Origin: Arthrinium phaeospermum
Taxonomy: Eukaryota > Ascomycota > Sordariomycetes > Amphisphaeriales > Apiosporaceae
Assembly: GCA_006503535.1 (NCBI GenBank)
Contig: QYRS01000012.1
Location: 1,956,001 to 2,020,000, forward strand
DNA: 64,000 nt
Direction of reading: 5' to 3'
The notes beneath the pieces were generated by a model. It ran no database searches, was not told where the DNA came from, and worked only from the letters and a program-made list of their open reading frames with translations. Numbering within the stretch: the first letter of the stretch is position 1; every line of letters starts with the position of its first letter. The translations under genes were made by a program, and so were the position numbers. This document shows positions 25,887-37,180 of this stretch, piece by piece.

Positions 25887-26335
25887 GTGCCACGAGAGGA
25901 GGCATCGCTTGTAGCTGGGGCTTCGAGGAGAGCAATGAAAGGACTCGAAAAGGTGTTGTCACTGTCACTCGTATATAGACTAGGTAGTTGCCAGTGTCGT
26001 AAACGTGTTTGGGATGTTGTTATTCACAGTCAGGGCCAGATCCTGTAATGTCCTTTTGTCGTGCATTCAGTTTCTGAATCATTTACCAGCTCGCTATCGA
26101 GCTGGGCACTGTCACTTTCAACTTCAGAGATCGTATACAACCCTCTGGTCGCTTGTTTAGCTTTTGGCATTCCATGGTCGAGGTCTGTTAAGGTTTGACT
26201 GGTACGCACATTGAAAAATGCGCTTTCCTAAATTAAAAAATAAATATTTTCGAATTGTTCAACTACTCTCCAGCAACAAATTGGGAGCCAGCCAGTAACC
26301 ATTCTTACTTCACTTACCAACCACAGCACACCATC
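25887..26335. other. intergenic, nothing seen
   Basis: About 450 nt of AT-rich sequence between two unrecognised genes, presumably a terminator and a promoter. No motif was recognised. Confidence 0.5.
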
Positions 26336-27385
26336 ATGTCTGCTGTATGTGTTAATCTGAGACGAATCATGGCCGAAGAAGCCCAGCGCCAGGGGTTTTA
26401 TGGTTCTGAATCGGGCCAAGATTCAGACGAGTCTTGGGAGAAGATGTCGATGGATAGCTCCAATCTGCCCGACAATGTCGAGGAACAGTTACCGCCACCA
26501 CCATCGGCCTCCCCCATTGCTTCAAGCAGAGAATCGCTCACCGTAGAGGCATGCGAGAAGGAAGCAGTGAACTGTACTTTGGAGCAAGCCGACGCTCATC
26601 AACAACAACACCATCCATCGGAGGAAGTGAAGGAGCTCTGCAACAACGCCGCAGACGTCAAGGCGGGAGGTGGTGCTTTTTACGATAAGGATGACAAGCC
26701 CTACTCTATCCGACTCTTGTTCACGCCGGACGGAGACACTTCCTCTTCCGTCAACGACGCCTCCAAATCCCTTCCCAGCAGCGGATGGTGGGCCGAGATG
26801 TTCATCCGGTGCGACGTCGTACCCCAGCTCATGAAGGAAGGCCTGCACTGGACAGGCAAGAACATCCTGCGGGAAGAGGGACACTTCGACTTCGGGCCCA
26901 TCCCCTACCCCTGGGGACCCATGGCGCGGACGTACTACCTGCGAGACCTCGAGCACACGCCCCCGCGCTGGACCGCGAGTATGCAGGTCCACGCCCGCCG
27001 CGTGGCGCCGCTGTCGAGATTCCGGCCCGGCCGGCTGACGCCCGAGCGTCACTTGACCGCCGCGCTGGCCCGGGCCCCCAACGGCGCCGCGATTTACTCG
27101 TGGTGCCGCTGGGCCCCGGACCAGGCGTACAACGCGCTCTACGATGACATGCCGTTGGAGGGCTGGTGGCCGTGGCCTAAGAAACGGCCGGAGGAGGATG
27201 CTGATGCAACTACCAAGACATCAACTGCGAGTGGCAGCAGCAGCAGCAGCCGCCGAGAAACTGGCAGTCGCGAGCGGCCCTCGGGGACCCTCCTCCAGCC
27301 GGCTAATTCTCGTTATATCCGCAACATTTACCTTGGAGTACACACTGTCAACCCTGAGCTCGAAGCGCAGCGAGGCGGTCGGTGA
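26336..27385 (+). CDS. uncharacterised fungal protein, 349 residues
   Basis: A single exon; no family was recognised. Residues 1-110 are acidic and low in complexity (SESGQDSDESWEKMS, polyproline QLPPPPSASP). Residues 130-280 look globular and Trp/Arg-rich, with SGWWAEMFIRCDVVPQLM, GHFDFGPIPYPWGPMARTYY, TPPRWTASMQVHARRVAP and a repeated LEGWWPWP end. The C-terminal part has a serine run encoded by an AGC repeat near 27233-27250. Nothing suggests secretion or a membrane segment. The frame upstream to 26255 is open, but the ATG at 26336 in a CATCATGTC context is the first methionine. A second in-frame ATG follows 11 codons later. Confidence 0.6.
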   Translation: MSAVCVNLRRIMAEEAQRQGFYGSESGQDSDESWEKMSMDSSNLPDNVEEQLPPPPSASPIASSRESLTVEACEKEAVNCTLEQADAHQQQHHPSEEVKELCNNAADVKAGGGAFYDKDDKPYSIRLLFTPDGDTSSSVNDASKSLPSSGWWAEMFIRCDVVPQLMKEGLHWTGKNILREEGHFDFGPIPYPWGPMARTYYLRDLEHTPPRWTASMQVHARRVAPLSRFRPGRLTPERHLTAALARAPNGAAIYSWCRWAPDQAYNALYDDMPLEGWWPWPKKRPEEDADATTKTSTASGSSSSSRRETGSRERPSGTLLQPANSRYIRNIYLGVHTVNPELEAQRGGR

Positions 27386-28826
27386 CTTTGACAGGGATGC
27401 CGGTGTGGCGGCTGGCTCCATTCCCTTCCACGGCAGCCAAGTATCCAGGAACTGCCCTGGAGAGATCGGACTGATGACGCCGGGGGCGACCATACTGGTA
27501 CATCCCTTGCTTTGCTTTCCAGAAAGGAAACAATTCCGACTCAAATTCATAGTTAATTAGGAATGAATAAAATTCAGGTTAAAAAAGTTATCCTGTAGAC
27601 TTCCAGATACTCACCGATTCTTCCACGCTTTGAAGGTATCGTACTTTTATTAATTGCATACAAACATGTAGGTATGCGAGACAGAACATAACGGGGGCCA
27701 AAGAATCCATGCTCCACAGCCTTGGAGTCCCAGGAGACCGGGATGGGAATTCCTCAAGGGGGGTCCAAGTGTAGCATACTCACCCACCTTTGACTCTGCA
27801 GAGTCCTGATCAGCTTGCCGACAAGGCAGGTGACCTTCATACGCAACCCCTGCTGCGGCGAAGTCGAGGCTGGCTTTCAGGTCCCGAACTGGAGACCGGA
27901 GGGTCCGGGTGGAGGAACTGCAATATTACCGGAGAATTGCCACGATTCGCTAGAAAGCGAGAGACTGAGGCCACATGGGCTCCAGGTACGATGCGGCATG
28001 TTACTATATTGGGCACTTTTTCCGATGAGGACCCTGGGGAGGCGGACTCGGGGCTGTTGCAAAAAGCAATTCTCAGCATGCACAACATTGGCGCAGCCGC
28101 CCCGCCTCCCCCCCCCCCCCCCCCCCCCTGTATGACCACGCCGAAATCGAGGAAGGATCGACACATACTGTCTTGTCAGCTTACCACCATTACCGTAAAT
28201 TGATCTGGCGAGCGTGATGCTGGCCGTATCGTATACGATGGCCAATGTCACCCTAGGATAGGGACAAGCATCATAAAAAGCTTTTCTGCTCTCGTGGCTT
28301 CTGACCATGGTGGTACGGTCAGTCCTGATCTCGCTTAACATAACGTCTCCCACCCAATAGTGGAAGCCTGCTGATAGCAAAGCTTGGTGTAGCGATCCAA
28401 TGCACGGGGAAGCCTTGTGCTCGACAGCCTTGAGCGTAGAAGCCTTGTACTCAAGTTACCATCTTGAATTGGCGGCAGGCAGCCGTAATATGAGATGTTG
28501 TCACACATAGTCCTCTGTGTGAGCCATAAGGCTGACAAGGATCGGCCGCAGCTGCTCACGCACTAACTCCACACCGATAGCCCCATCTGAGTCAGACTAT
28601 GATGATTCGAGGTCGCGACTCTATCAGTTGTGGCTGCTTTTTCTATTCTTTGCGGCTCAGTCGTCGACTGTGGGAGCCAAGTGTATATATTGGCACAAAA
28701 GCCCAAAGATGTGGGATAGAAGTCGGCTGTTAAGAGTGTATTTGTATAGCCAGATCAGAGTACTTCTCCTCTAATACTGATTACATAATAACACCCCAAA
28801 GTCACAGCGACTGCGCATCCCCTACC
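27386..28826. other. intergenic region with poly-C tract
   Basis: About 1.44 kb with no supported gene. It contains a C homopolymer of 21 nt at 28108-28128. Open frames crossing it are low-complexity artefacts. The end must contain the SLATT gene promoter. Confidence 0.5.
28108..28128. repeat. poly-C homopolymer (21 nt)
   Basis: An uninterrupted run of C, flanked by CCGCCT and TGTATG, in an intergenic region. Such runs are unstable in replication and in sequencing, so the exact length should not be trusted. Confidence 0.95.
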
Positions 28827-29741
28827 ATGATGTCGTCAACCGCCAAGGAGACGCGCCCCCCTTTACCCTCCGTTTCGACAAACGTCGGAACATCTGCATC
28901 CGCACCGCCCCCAGCCCCAGCACATGCCGCAACCGTACCCACAGCCACAAACACAAACAAACCGAAAGCCGTGCATGACTCCCTGACCCCCGCAGAAAGC
29001 CCTGAGCAGATGCGCCACCACCAGCACATCGGCCGCGCCGACACCAACATGACCTGGGGCTCCCCCGCGGGCCTGGGCATCCGCGCCTCCAACGACGAGA
29101 ACCTGCTCATCTTCCGGAAAGCCGTGGGCATCAACTACCTGCCGCCCGTGCGGGGCCCGGCTTTTGACCGCTCGGCCACGGTGGTGAGCCCGCGCACGCT
29201 CGAGGAGGGGAGGCGGGCCGCCATCGGCATCTACCGCAGCGTCATCGTCGAGGCCTCGCACAAACATACGCTTTATACGGTGATGACGGTCCTGCTCTAT
29301 CTCTGCTACTTCGCGCAGGTCGTCATCGGGGCGGCCCTCACCGCGCTCGGGTCGGTGGCGGCGCGGTACTCGACCACCATCACGGTGCTGGGGGCGCTCA
29401 ACACGGCGCTCGCGGGGGTGCTGGCGCTGATCCGGTCGTCGGGCCAACCCCAAAAACTCGGCAAGGACCAGGTCGGGTTCCGCAAGCTGCAGGACTGGAT
29501 CGAGGAGACGGACGCGCTGCTGGCCGTGGGCATCATCGGGCGGAACCGGCGCGAGGTCGGGCTGCTCGTCGAGGTGGCGTTCCGCAAGTACAACGCCGCC
29601 AAGGAGAGCGAGGAGAACAACCGGGCGGATATGTATGTGCAGCAGCCCGAGGACGAGAATAGCGTCGGGGCGGGTCGGAATGGCGGCGGGGCGAACGGGG
29701 CGGCGAAGAATGGGGTGGAGAACGGCAGGGCGGGTCATTGA
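28827..29741 (+). CDS. fungal SLATT-domain protein (two-TM)
   Basis: A single exon of 304 residues. The first 80 residues are Pro/Thr/Ala-rich and disordered. The conserved part begins LLIFRKAVGINYLPP, a strong fungal SLATT signature, followed by a helix (RTLEEGRRAAIGIYRSVIVEA). Two membrane helices come next (LYTVMTVLLYLCYFAQVVIG and ITVLGALNTALAGVLALI, about residues 150-205) separated by a short loop. Then comes the cytosolic GQPQKLGKDQVGFRKLQDWIE helix and a Gly/Asn-rich tail. SLATT domains are predicted membrane effectors that in bacteria accompany SMODS and SLOG nucleotide-signalling proteins. The fungal branch has no settled function. No SMODS or SLOG partner is visible next to it. Confidence 0.88.
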   Translation: MMSSTAKETRPPLPSVSTNVGTSASAPPPAPAHAATVPTATNTNKPKAVHDSLTPAESPEQMRHHQHIGRADTNMTWGSPAGLGIRASNDENLLIFRKAVGINYLPPVRGPAFDRSATVVSPRTLEEGRRAAIGIYRSVIVEASHKHTLYTVMTVLLYLCYFAQVVIGAALTALGSVAARYSTTITVLGALNTALAGVLALIRSSGQPQKLGKDQVGFRKLQDWIEETDALLAVGIIGRNRREVGLLVEVAFRKYNAAKESEENNRADMYVQQPEDENSVGAGRNGGGANGAAKNGVENGRAGH

Positions 29742-30169
29742 TCGGGGAGGTTGGGTCTTCGTTGAGAGGGGGGTGGCCTGGAAAGGGGCATGATAAAATA
29801 TTAGACTTCTAGAGCATGTTTGAATTTAATTTAATCGAGTCACATGACTACGAAGGTCTCGTGCTATGTGGAATACATGCTTTCCTACCATACCTCGAGT
29901 ACGTCTTTGAAGTTCCACAAACTCACAGCTTCTATTTTGGTTTCCAGCATTTGCGTCCCTGGTGAAACTTATAGTTGACCGGGTCAAGCCTGATTGGAGT
30001 GTTGTCAGCAGGCCAATGGTTTTTCAGTACGAAAAGGAGGGTTCAGCTTTGCCGGGTGATTTCAGGGGATGCTTGTTTGCAGCAATACAAAAGCAATTGC
30101 GACGGTTAACAAAGGCATCATTTAGATAGGCAACTCGTTTTGAATGGGTGATAGGTCGGGTGTTTGGCA

Positions 30170-30356
30170 TCGGACAAAAAAGTGTGAGCTCGCTAGAAGT
30201 GACGGTTTGGCAGAAGATAAGACGTGGCCACTGATGGGCGCGATAGAAAGACGTGGCCGCTGATGGGCTCGAATAGATGACCTCGAGAGCTGAGGGATGG
30301 GCGCAGAACCCGGGCTCATAACCTGTCGGACAAGAGTGCGAGCTCACTGGAAGTGA
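30170..30356. repeat. degenerate local direct repeats
   Basis: The segment near 30172-30203 (CGGACAAAAAAGTGTGAGCT onward) recurs near 30327-30356 with several substitutions. Between them AAGACGTGGCCACTGATGGG and AAGACGTGGCCGCTGATGGG lie in tandem about 27 nt apart. The copies are imperfect. Confidence 0.7.
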
Positions 30357-30426
30357 AAGTATTCTGGCTATTGGGAGTACATAGCGCACGGTCAGAATTC
30401 CAACATGTGGCTGTTGGCAGTAATAG

Positions 30427-30475
30427 GTACACGTACACCATTTGCATTTTGATGTATCCCTGGGAAGCTGGGATG
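30427..30475 (-). repeat. dispersed repeat, copy A (inverted relative at 51 kb)
   Basis: Read on the minus strand, this segment runs from TCCCAGCTTCC to GGTGTACGTGTAC and matches 50993-51045 on the plus strand with only a few substitutions over about 48 nt. It is too short to classify as a named element. Confidence 0.65.
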
Positions 30476-31206
30476 CAGGTGGTCTGTCACCACATCCAGC
30501 CGTGGCTTGCATTAGCTTATGCCAGCTTATGCCGGCCAAGAAAGGGCAAACGGGCTTTTTCGAGCTGTCAACCTTTCCCATCCTTCTCTTTTCATAGCCA
30601 TGCGTTGTTTCAGATCGAGACGTCATCTGTCAAAGGCAAACAGCCAGCCTCTCGGCAGTCGTATTCGAGCTTTTAGGCTATGTGACATGCATACCCGGGC
30701 CGGAAAATGAGCATTCTGTACCACTCACTGTCGAGCAGCAACTACTTAATCCGTACCCGCTGCGCAATTGCATTCTGATATGTCAGGTACCCAAACCCCT
30801 GCCCTACCTGTTGCCCGGTTCTGATGGAGTCAATGCTACCTCCAGATCTAGATCAGGCCACCACTAGTTTGAGCTTATTTCTAGCCGCACTTAAAGGGGG
30901 AAAGAACCACCGCCTCGCACACCAATTGTCAACAGTGTGCAATGCTTTTGTACTTGCAACATCAAAACTCCACATGTGGTCGGCAGAGAGCACCTTCCAA
31001 AGTTGTGAGCGCAGTAGGCAGCCACGTACACATCAAACAAAGAAAGAGTACTGTTCTTCTTGGGTGAAACGACATGTCGTTGGACTCCAATAAGGAAAGA
31101 AGGAAGCGCACATGGCTGGCCCGGCGGGAACCTGCAGTGTGCAAGATTACAATGCATCAACAAAGCAAAGTACATGTAGACGGCTAGATTGACCAAGCAT
31201 CTTTCC

Positions 31207-33781
31207 ATGTCATTGCACCCGTTCGTTTTGGGCCACGACTCGGCGGTTCCCATTGAGCATTCATTCATATCCTTCGCGCATCCATCCTTAGCTGCACGGG
31301 TCTATCCGCCCCCGTATGTGTCTGTACGAAGTTTTGAGGCATCTTTTGGTATGTCGAGTGCTGGTGTTTGATGCGATTAGAGCCGGTGCTGATACTTACC
31401 TACCGTAGGAGGCAACTGTCCGACGGGGCGAAACCTGGTTCCAAGAGCAATTGGGTAGAAGCCCGGCTCCAACCTTGCGAATACGGCATTTCAGGCCCGA
31501 GGAAATGATTGAAGTGTTGGTCCGTCTTCCATCACATCCAGTACCGATGCTAATACTTTGCTTCAAGCAACGTCGGGATCGACTTCGGGTCTTCCCAGTC
31601 CAAGGTGGCGCTCTCGTTCGCGGACGACAGCGGCCAACCCTGTTGTCAATGCTGCACCGTGAAAGAGGATCCTGGCAACCCGGGAGGATGCTCAACATGT
31701 CGGGGATGCTCTTCGAATGCCCTGCTCTTGCAGCGATGCATGATGACGGCCTGGTCACGGGCAAGCAATGTGAGGAGCTGGACGAGGCGTACGCGCTGAA
31801 GACCATCGCCATGCACAGCTGCGGCCTACTTTCGAAAACTTCGCTGCGAGAGCTCCCGGACGGGGCCGAGGTCCTGGACGCATTCGAGAATAGGCGCCTC
31901 TTCACGTCCGAGATGGAGCTCGCGGCATTGCGGGAACACCTCGTCGATATCTGCGATCAGGTCTGCCAGCAGGTCAAAGTCATTGCGGACGGTGGCGACA
32001 CAGTGCGCATCAGGAACGTATTCGTTTCCGTCCCCAACTACATGAATAACGGCGAGAAGAAGGAGGACTTGGACAAGCTGGAGGCCGACTATCTCGGGAT
32101 TCTGTGCCCCATCTGGGCCGCGGCCCAGGTCGAGTCCATTCGGGTGTTCACCGAAGGGCAGGCGGTGGTGTCGTACCTATCTGCGATGCCCGATGACCCG
32201 CTTGGGGCGTGGAGTAGGAAGGAGATGTGGCAGTTTTTCCGCGATTTGCGTGACGATGGATGTGGGCGCCACTTGGTCGTGATCGACAGTGGAAGCAGCA
32301 GCGTGGTAAGAAGACCCAAGCCACCCCGCAGCCAGAAATAGTTACTTCGGCTGATTGCCACGTCAGAACATCGAAGTGCTCAGGGCATACTTTGACGAGA
32401 CGGGTGAAGTCATACGCAGCGAGTCGCACTGTGAGCCGGGATGGCAGCAAGGGGTACGCGGGGGAATCGGCATCACCAACAACGCGATTCGGCCCTGGAT
32501 CAGGGAACAGCTGGAGGACTCGGTTCCAGAAGGGGAGCTGGCCCATCTGACGAAGCAATGGGAAGAGGTAAAGGGGGAAATCGACTATACCGAGCCGGAT
32601 GCGTCTGTCGTCCTCCGTGGGAAATGGTCGAATACTTCGCTCGTCGTCACACCGAGGAAAATCCACCAGGTTTACAAGAAGGCGTTCAAACCGGTTTCTG
32701 CTGCCGTCCGAAGCGTCGTCGAAAGCATGCTCCAGACGGGCAAGGACTTTGGCATCATATTCTGCGGCGGCTCGTTCTGCAACCCCGGATACCGCAAGAC
32801 TATGCAAGGCTACATCTCAGGTGTTCAAGCGAAAGCGTCGCAAGACGACAGGGTACGCGTACGGTACACGTTTCTCGCTGACCACGACCCGAACTGGTAA
32901 CTATGGAACCACCCAACTCTCCCCCTTGTGTATGATGCTTACCGCTGAGCGCTCGCAGTTCATCCGCTGTAGCAAGTGGCCTTACCGGCATCGCGGCAGA
33001 TACGCCGTCATTGGCCGAGGTGTTTCAAGATTCTTGTATCGGCCTCCAGTTAGGACAGACTCGCTCTAAGACGTGGGTCGGCCGACGCGAGGCAAACATC
33101 CTCTTCAGCAGGGTCAGTAGCAAAGTCCTCTCGTTGCTCTCCTTTCCCTCACCTCTGGTGCTGACATGGAACAAGAACCATGGCCGTATTGTGGACTACA
33201 TCACCTATATTCTACCTCTCGAATCCACCACTCATCGATTCGAGCTAGTCTGCCACCCAGCATACGGCGGTGGCGCGAATGATGCAACGTTCGAGATGGG
33301 TCCCGAATCAGGCGTGCATCTTGGCCCACCGGGGGCGTACAGGATGGCCTTCCAGGTGCCCTGCGAAGACTTGCCACGATACGTTCCAATCCGCTGGCGG
33401 CTTCAGGGCAGTCACTTGGACTCGATCAGATATGGGGATGGGGACGACCCGCCCATGGCCGGCCGGCAGCGGATGGGGATGTTTTTAAGTTGTAGCGCCA
33501 TTAACAGTAGGGGGCGTTGCATGCCCAATATATACCACAAAATGTGGCATCTGGGCGTGTCTATCCACCCCGCGACCAAGCAGCTCCGCGTCGACTTCTC
33601 TTTTAGGTTTCCGGCTAAGTGTGCGGCCTGCAAGGGACTCGTCTTATCAAAAGGCTGGCAATGCATGATCTGCCGGGACGTGCAGCTCTGCGAGCGTTGC
33701 TACGGCGGTCGTGATACCGGGTGCGCCCGCCTGGGACACGTGCTCGTCATGTTTGAGCAGGATTGGTTTTTGACAGTATGA
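31207..33781 (+). CDS. Hsp70-like (HSPA12-type) ATPase with C-terminal ZZ-like zinc finger, one frame break
   Basis: The core is an actin/Hsp70-fold ATPase: phosphate-1 motif VGIDFGSSQSKVAL, phosphate-2-like LVVIDSGSSSV and adenosine-like FCGGSFCNPGYRKTM. Introns 32306-32366 (GTAAGA..CAG) and about 32898-32959 (GTAACT..GCAG) join in frame, and 33115-33174 is a likely further intron. The C-terminus has C..C, C..C, C..C pairs and a final GH in AKCAACKGL, WQCMICRD, LCERCYGG and ARLGHVLV, the pattern of a ZZ finger. A tentative start is ATG 31207 with introns 31349-31408 and 31455-31567, which puts the phosphate-1 motif in phase; the 5'ss GTAGAA is weak. Near 31636-31645 the frame must shift by one base and no intron solves this. 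HSPA12-type proteins lack a standard peptide-binding domain; clients are unknown. Confidence 0.7.
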
Positions 33782-34534
33782 TGGCATTCAATAGGTTCAT
33801 CCGTAGCGACAATTGTTTAGAGGAGGTTTTCGGTCGTTCAGGGAGGTCTCCATCTAATTCCAGGGGGTATTCCTAGCGTAAGTTGATAGTCAAGTCACAT
33901 TGATAGTATCTATAAATAAATTCAGCTATGACTGGGAAATGGGTTCGTACCCCTTGCCGACGGGAATCTGGGACAGGTCCTGGATCGAGTGGTTGAGGAG
34001 GGATGAACTTACTCCTGGAGGGATGGCGTATTCCTTGCAACCGCAGCGCCTCCTCCATATCCATGTTGCCGCCGCGGTAGGCCTCCAGTGGCTGTCATCG
34101 AGGCCGGGACGGCAAACACAGCCAGCTCGGACGAAGCTTATCTCCGTAGCGGGTTTCACCGCCGTGGATGTTGAAGTAGCACGCTGGGCCCTCGATGTTA
34201 CCTCGTTATAGTCCTAAGTCCGGACTATACGACCTGTCCACGGAGGTACGCCACCCCCACGCGTGATTGGACATTGGACGTTGCTGCCGGTGGGAGGTCA
34301 CTAATCATGTTCGGTCTCGGTCCAACATTCGACATCGAAGCAAGGGATGCAGCGCCTAAAGCCTAAGGGACTTGATACAGTTGAAAGAGGCTGACAAATT
34401 CCTCATGTTCCATGAGATAAAAGCTGATCAAAACGCAAGTGAAGAATGAGAAAGCGCATTCTCCTCGATACAAATCAAGAAGCCACTTCTTTATTCTGTC
34501 CGTCTCGTACCACTACATCGATCACCACTTTGCA
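33782..34534. other. intergenic, nothing seen
   Basis: About 750 nt between the Hsp70-like gene and the aldo-keto reductase. No gene or repeat was recognised; it includes the latter's promoter. Confidence 0.5.
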
Positions 34535-35789
34535 ATGGCGCCTGCAAACACCCCCAAAACCATAGCAGGGAAACCTGTGGGCTCGATTGGCTTCGGCATG
34601 ATGAGTAAGTTTGAAGTCCGTCAATTAGTGCAGTAGGTATCCTCAAGCATAATGCATCTAAAATGTTTCCCAGATCTTACCTTGTCCGGCAAAATCACAC
34701 ACGAGGAGGCTATCAAACCCATGAAGGCCGCCCTGGAGAACGGCGCCAACTTCTGGAACGCGGTAAGCGCTTATCCCAAGAGACCTCACTCGCAGTTTTC
34801 TTTTCTGTCATCTTAACACGCTCCCCAGGGCACTTTCTACGGCCCACCCCACGCCAACTCCCTCCACCTCCTCAAGTACTACTTCACCAAGTACCCCGAA
34901 GACGCCCCGCGCGTCGTGCTCAGCCTCAAGGGGGCCTACGACATCCGGCGCCAGGCGCCCGACTGCCGCCCCGAGGCCCTGCGCGCCGCCGTGGAGGAGG
35001 CCCTGGCCGTCCTCGACGGCACCAAGACCATTGACCTCTTCGAGTGCGCGCGCATCGACCCGGCCGTGCCCGTCGAGACCACGGTCGCCGCCCTGGCGCA
35101 GCTGATCCGCGAGGGCAAGATCGGCGCCTACGGGCTCAGCGAGGTCGGCCCGGACACCCTCCGCCGCGCCCACGCCGTGCACCCGCCCGCCGCGGTCGAG
35201 GAGGAGCTCAGCCTGTTCTCGCGCCACGTGCTCGATGCGGGCGGCGTCGCCGACACGTGTCGCGAGCTCGGCGTGCCGCTCGTGGGCTACAGCCCGATGG
35301 GGGCCGGCTGGTTGACGGGCCGGTTCAAGACGTTGGAGGATCTGCCGATCGACGACTACCGGCGCCGGTTTCCGCGGTTCCAACCGGGGGCTTTTGAACG
35401 CAACGTCCGGCTGGCCGAGGCTGTGGGGGAGGTGGCGCGGAGAAAGGGGTGTACGAGTGCACAGATTGCTATTGCCTGGTCCGTAACATTTTCTTTTTCT
35501 TTTTCCCTCCCTTTCTTTCGCTCCCCCCTTTTTCAACGGGACCCAGCTGTCTTCCTAATTAAACCTCAGTAAGCTGGCGAAGAACTGACAATGTTGGGAA
35601 ACAAACAGGGTGGTCCGTCACGGCGTCATCGCGATCCCGGGCGCGACCAAGGTGTCTCGGGTGGAGGAGAACTGCAAGCGCGTGGAGCTGACGGACGCGG
35701 AAGCGGCGGAGCTGCAGGAGGCGGTAGACCACACGGCCGTGGCTGGCGACCGATATCCGGAGGCGGCCAAGAAGCATTTGAGCAAATAG
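34535..35789 (+). CDS. aldo-keto reductase, pyridoxal reductase type
   Basis: Four exons (34535-34604, 34674-34762, 34829-35478, 35609-35789) give 329 residues in phase. The start KPVGSIGFGMM, the GANFWNAGTFYGPP catalytic Tyr region, VVLSLKGAYD with the catalytic Lys, DLFECARIDP, GAYGLSEVGPDTLRRA, ELSLFSRHV, VGYSPMGAGWLTGRF, AQIAIAWVVRHG and IPGATKVSRVEEN follow the AKR TIM barrel in order. The ECARID segment, where most AKRs have His, is the form seen in fungal pyridoxal reductase Plr1, which reduces pyridoxal to pyridoxine with NADPH. The last intron starts GTCCGT, a weaker donor, but frame and family agree. It lies 5' of the terpene genes and might instead be a tailoring reductase. Confidence 0.9.
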
Positions 35790-36072
35790 AGACCTGTGGA
35801 ATGATTTTGGCTCTGCGCTATCAGATTTCAGGTTCACTTTGGGGTATTTGACATCTGGTTAGTTTGGTTTTTTCGTCGCCAAAAAGGCCAATCACTCTAT
35901 TCGTCCCAGGAAATTGGAAACATATCAAGTCTACCTAATGGGAAAAGGGGGTTGGATGGGCCTCTCCGTCCAGCGAAGGTCGCGAATCCGGCTGGAATTT
36001 AATTATTTGAACTCCTCTTACAAGACGTACATTCCGTAGACAGCCAAATCCTGGATGGGCATTTAATCAAAG

Positions 36073-37127
36073 CTACATCAAGAGTGGCCCTAGACTACTC
36101 TGTCGGAGCCAGTCCATATCCCCCTCGGCCCCAGCCGTCACGTACTCCAGCGCCAGCTTCACCCAAGGCTCTCTGTCGGCCTCGACGCAGTCCCAAAACG
36201 GCGCCGGCATGAACAATAAGAGAAAGGCACCCATGGTGACGGCTACTTTGCAGACAAACGTGTCGTCGACAATGGCGTCACCCGTACCGATCCGGTAGGC
36301 CCGCAGAAAAGACGAAAGTAGCACACCTCCCCGGTCCCTATCATCGTCGTCTTCTCCTCCTCCTTCCCTTTCCCCCTTCCCACACTGGGCCTCGAGGACC
36401 ATAGCCTCCGCCGCCCACAGCCGCAAGTCGTAGACCGGATCCCCGAAGTGGCAAAACTCCCAGTCCACGATGGTCAGCGCCACGGGCTTTTTCCCCTCCC
36501 CCTCCCCCTCCCGGATCCGCACCAGCGTGTTCATGGGCCGGAAGTCCCAGGGCGTGAGCGTCGGGACGGGCGGCGGCCGGCGCAGCACGTCGACGGCGCG
36601 CCGCGTTTGGGTTTTGCCATGGCCCGCTTTCCCCAGGGCGGCGCGCACGGCCTGCTCCTCGAGGCCGCCGGGGGCGGTGAAGGTGGCGACGCCGTCGTTG
36701 CGGGGCGCCCAGCCGTCGTCGCGGTCGGCGCGGCGGCCGGCGAGGTGGAGGCGGGCTAGCCAGTTGCCCAGGCGGGCGCCGACGGCGGCGGGGTCCTGTT
36801 GGAGCGAGGGAGTGAGTGTTAGTTAATAGCAGACAGACAGATGTCAGGGGGTGGGTGGTTGCTCACGGTGATCTTGCCCTCCTTGTACGCCACCCGCAGG
36901 TCCGTCTCGCCGCCCCAGGTCATCAGGTACCCCCGGCACGTCTCCTTCAGCACGCGCGGGACCCCGACCGACGGCTCCTGGCGGCAGGCCTCGGCCACGG
37001 CGGGGGACCGCAGGGCCTTGATCTCGAGCTGTAGTCGCTCGGCCGCGAGGGGCACGGGGGCCAGCTTGGCCATGCCGTCGGCGCACTTCAGAATCACGGG
37101 CTCTCCTGCTCCTGCCCGGCCATGGCT

Positions 37128-37180
<53 letters not shown>

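Larger units (their letters stand above)
29742..31206. other. intergenic region with degenerate repeats
   Basis: About 1.46 kb with no supported gene. It contains a local degenerate direct repeat (30170-30356) and one copy of a dispersed sequence (30427-30475) whose inverted relative lies at 50993-51045. This suggests the remains of a small mobile or repeated element. Confidence 0.5.

Noticed and set aside
28863..29738. 291-codon minus-strand open frame
   Set aside because: Antisense shadow of the SLATT gene, rich in Arg/His/Pro as expected from reversed GC-rich codons.
30024..30626. 200-codon minus-strand open frame
   Set aside because: It overlaps degenerate direct repeats and the dispersed repeat; the partial match to a 51 kb frame is explained by that repeat, not by a gene.
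33935..33970. GGGTTCGTACCCC resembling a tRNA T arm
   Set aside because: The surrounding sequence does not form the other arms of a tRNA.
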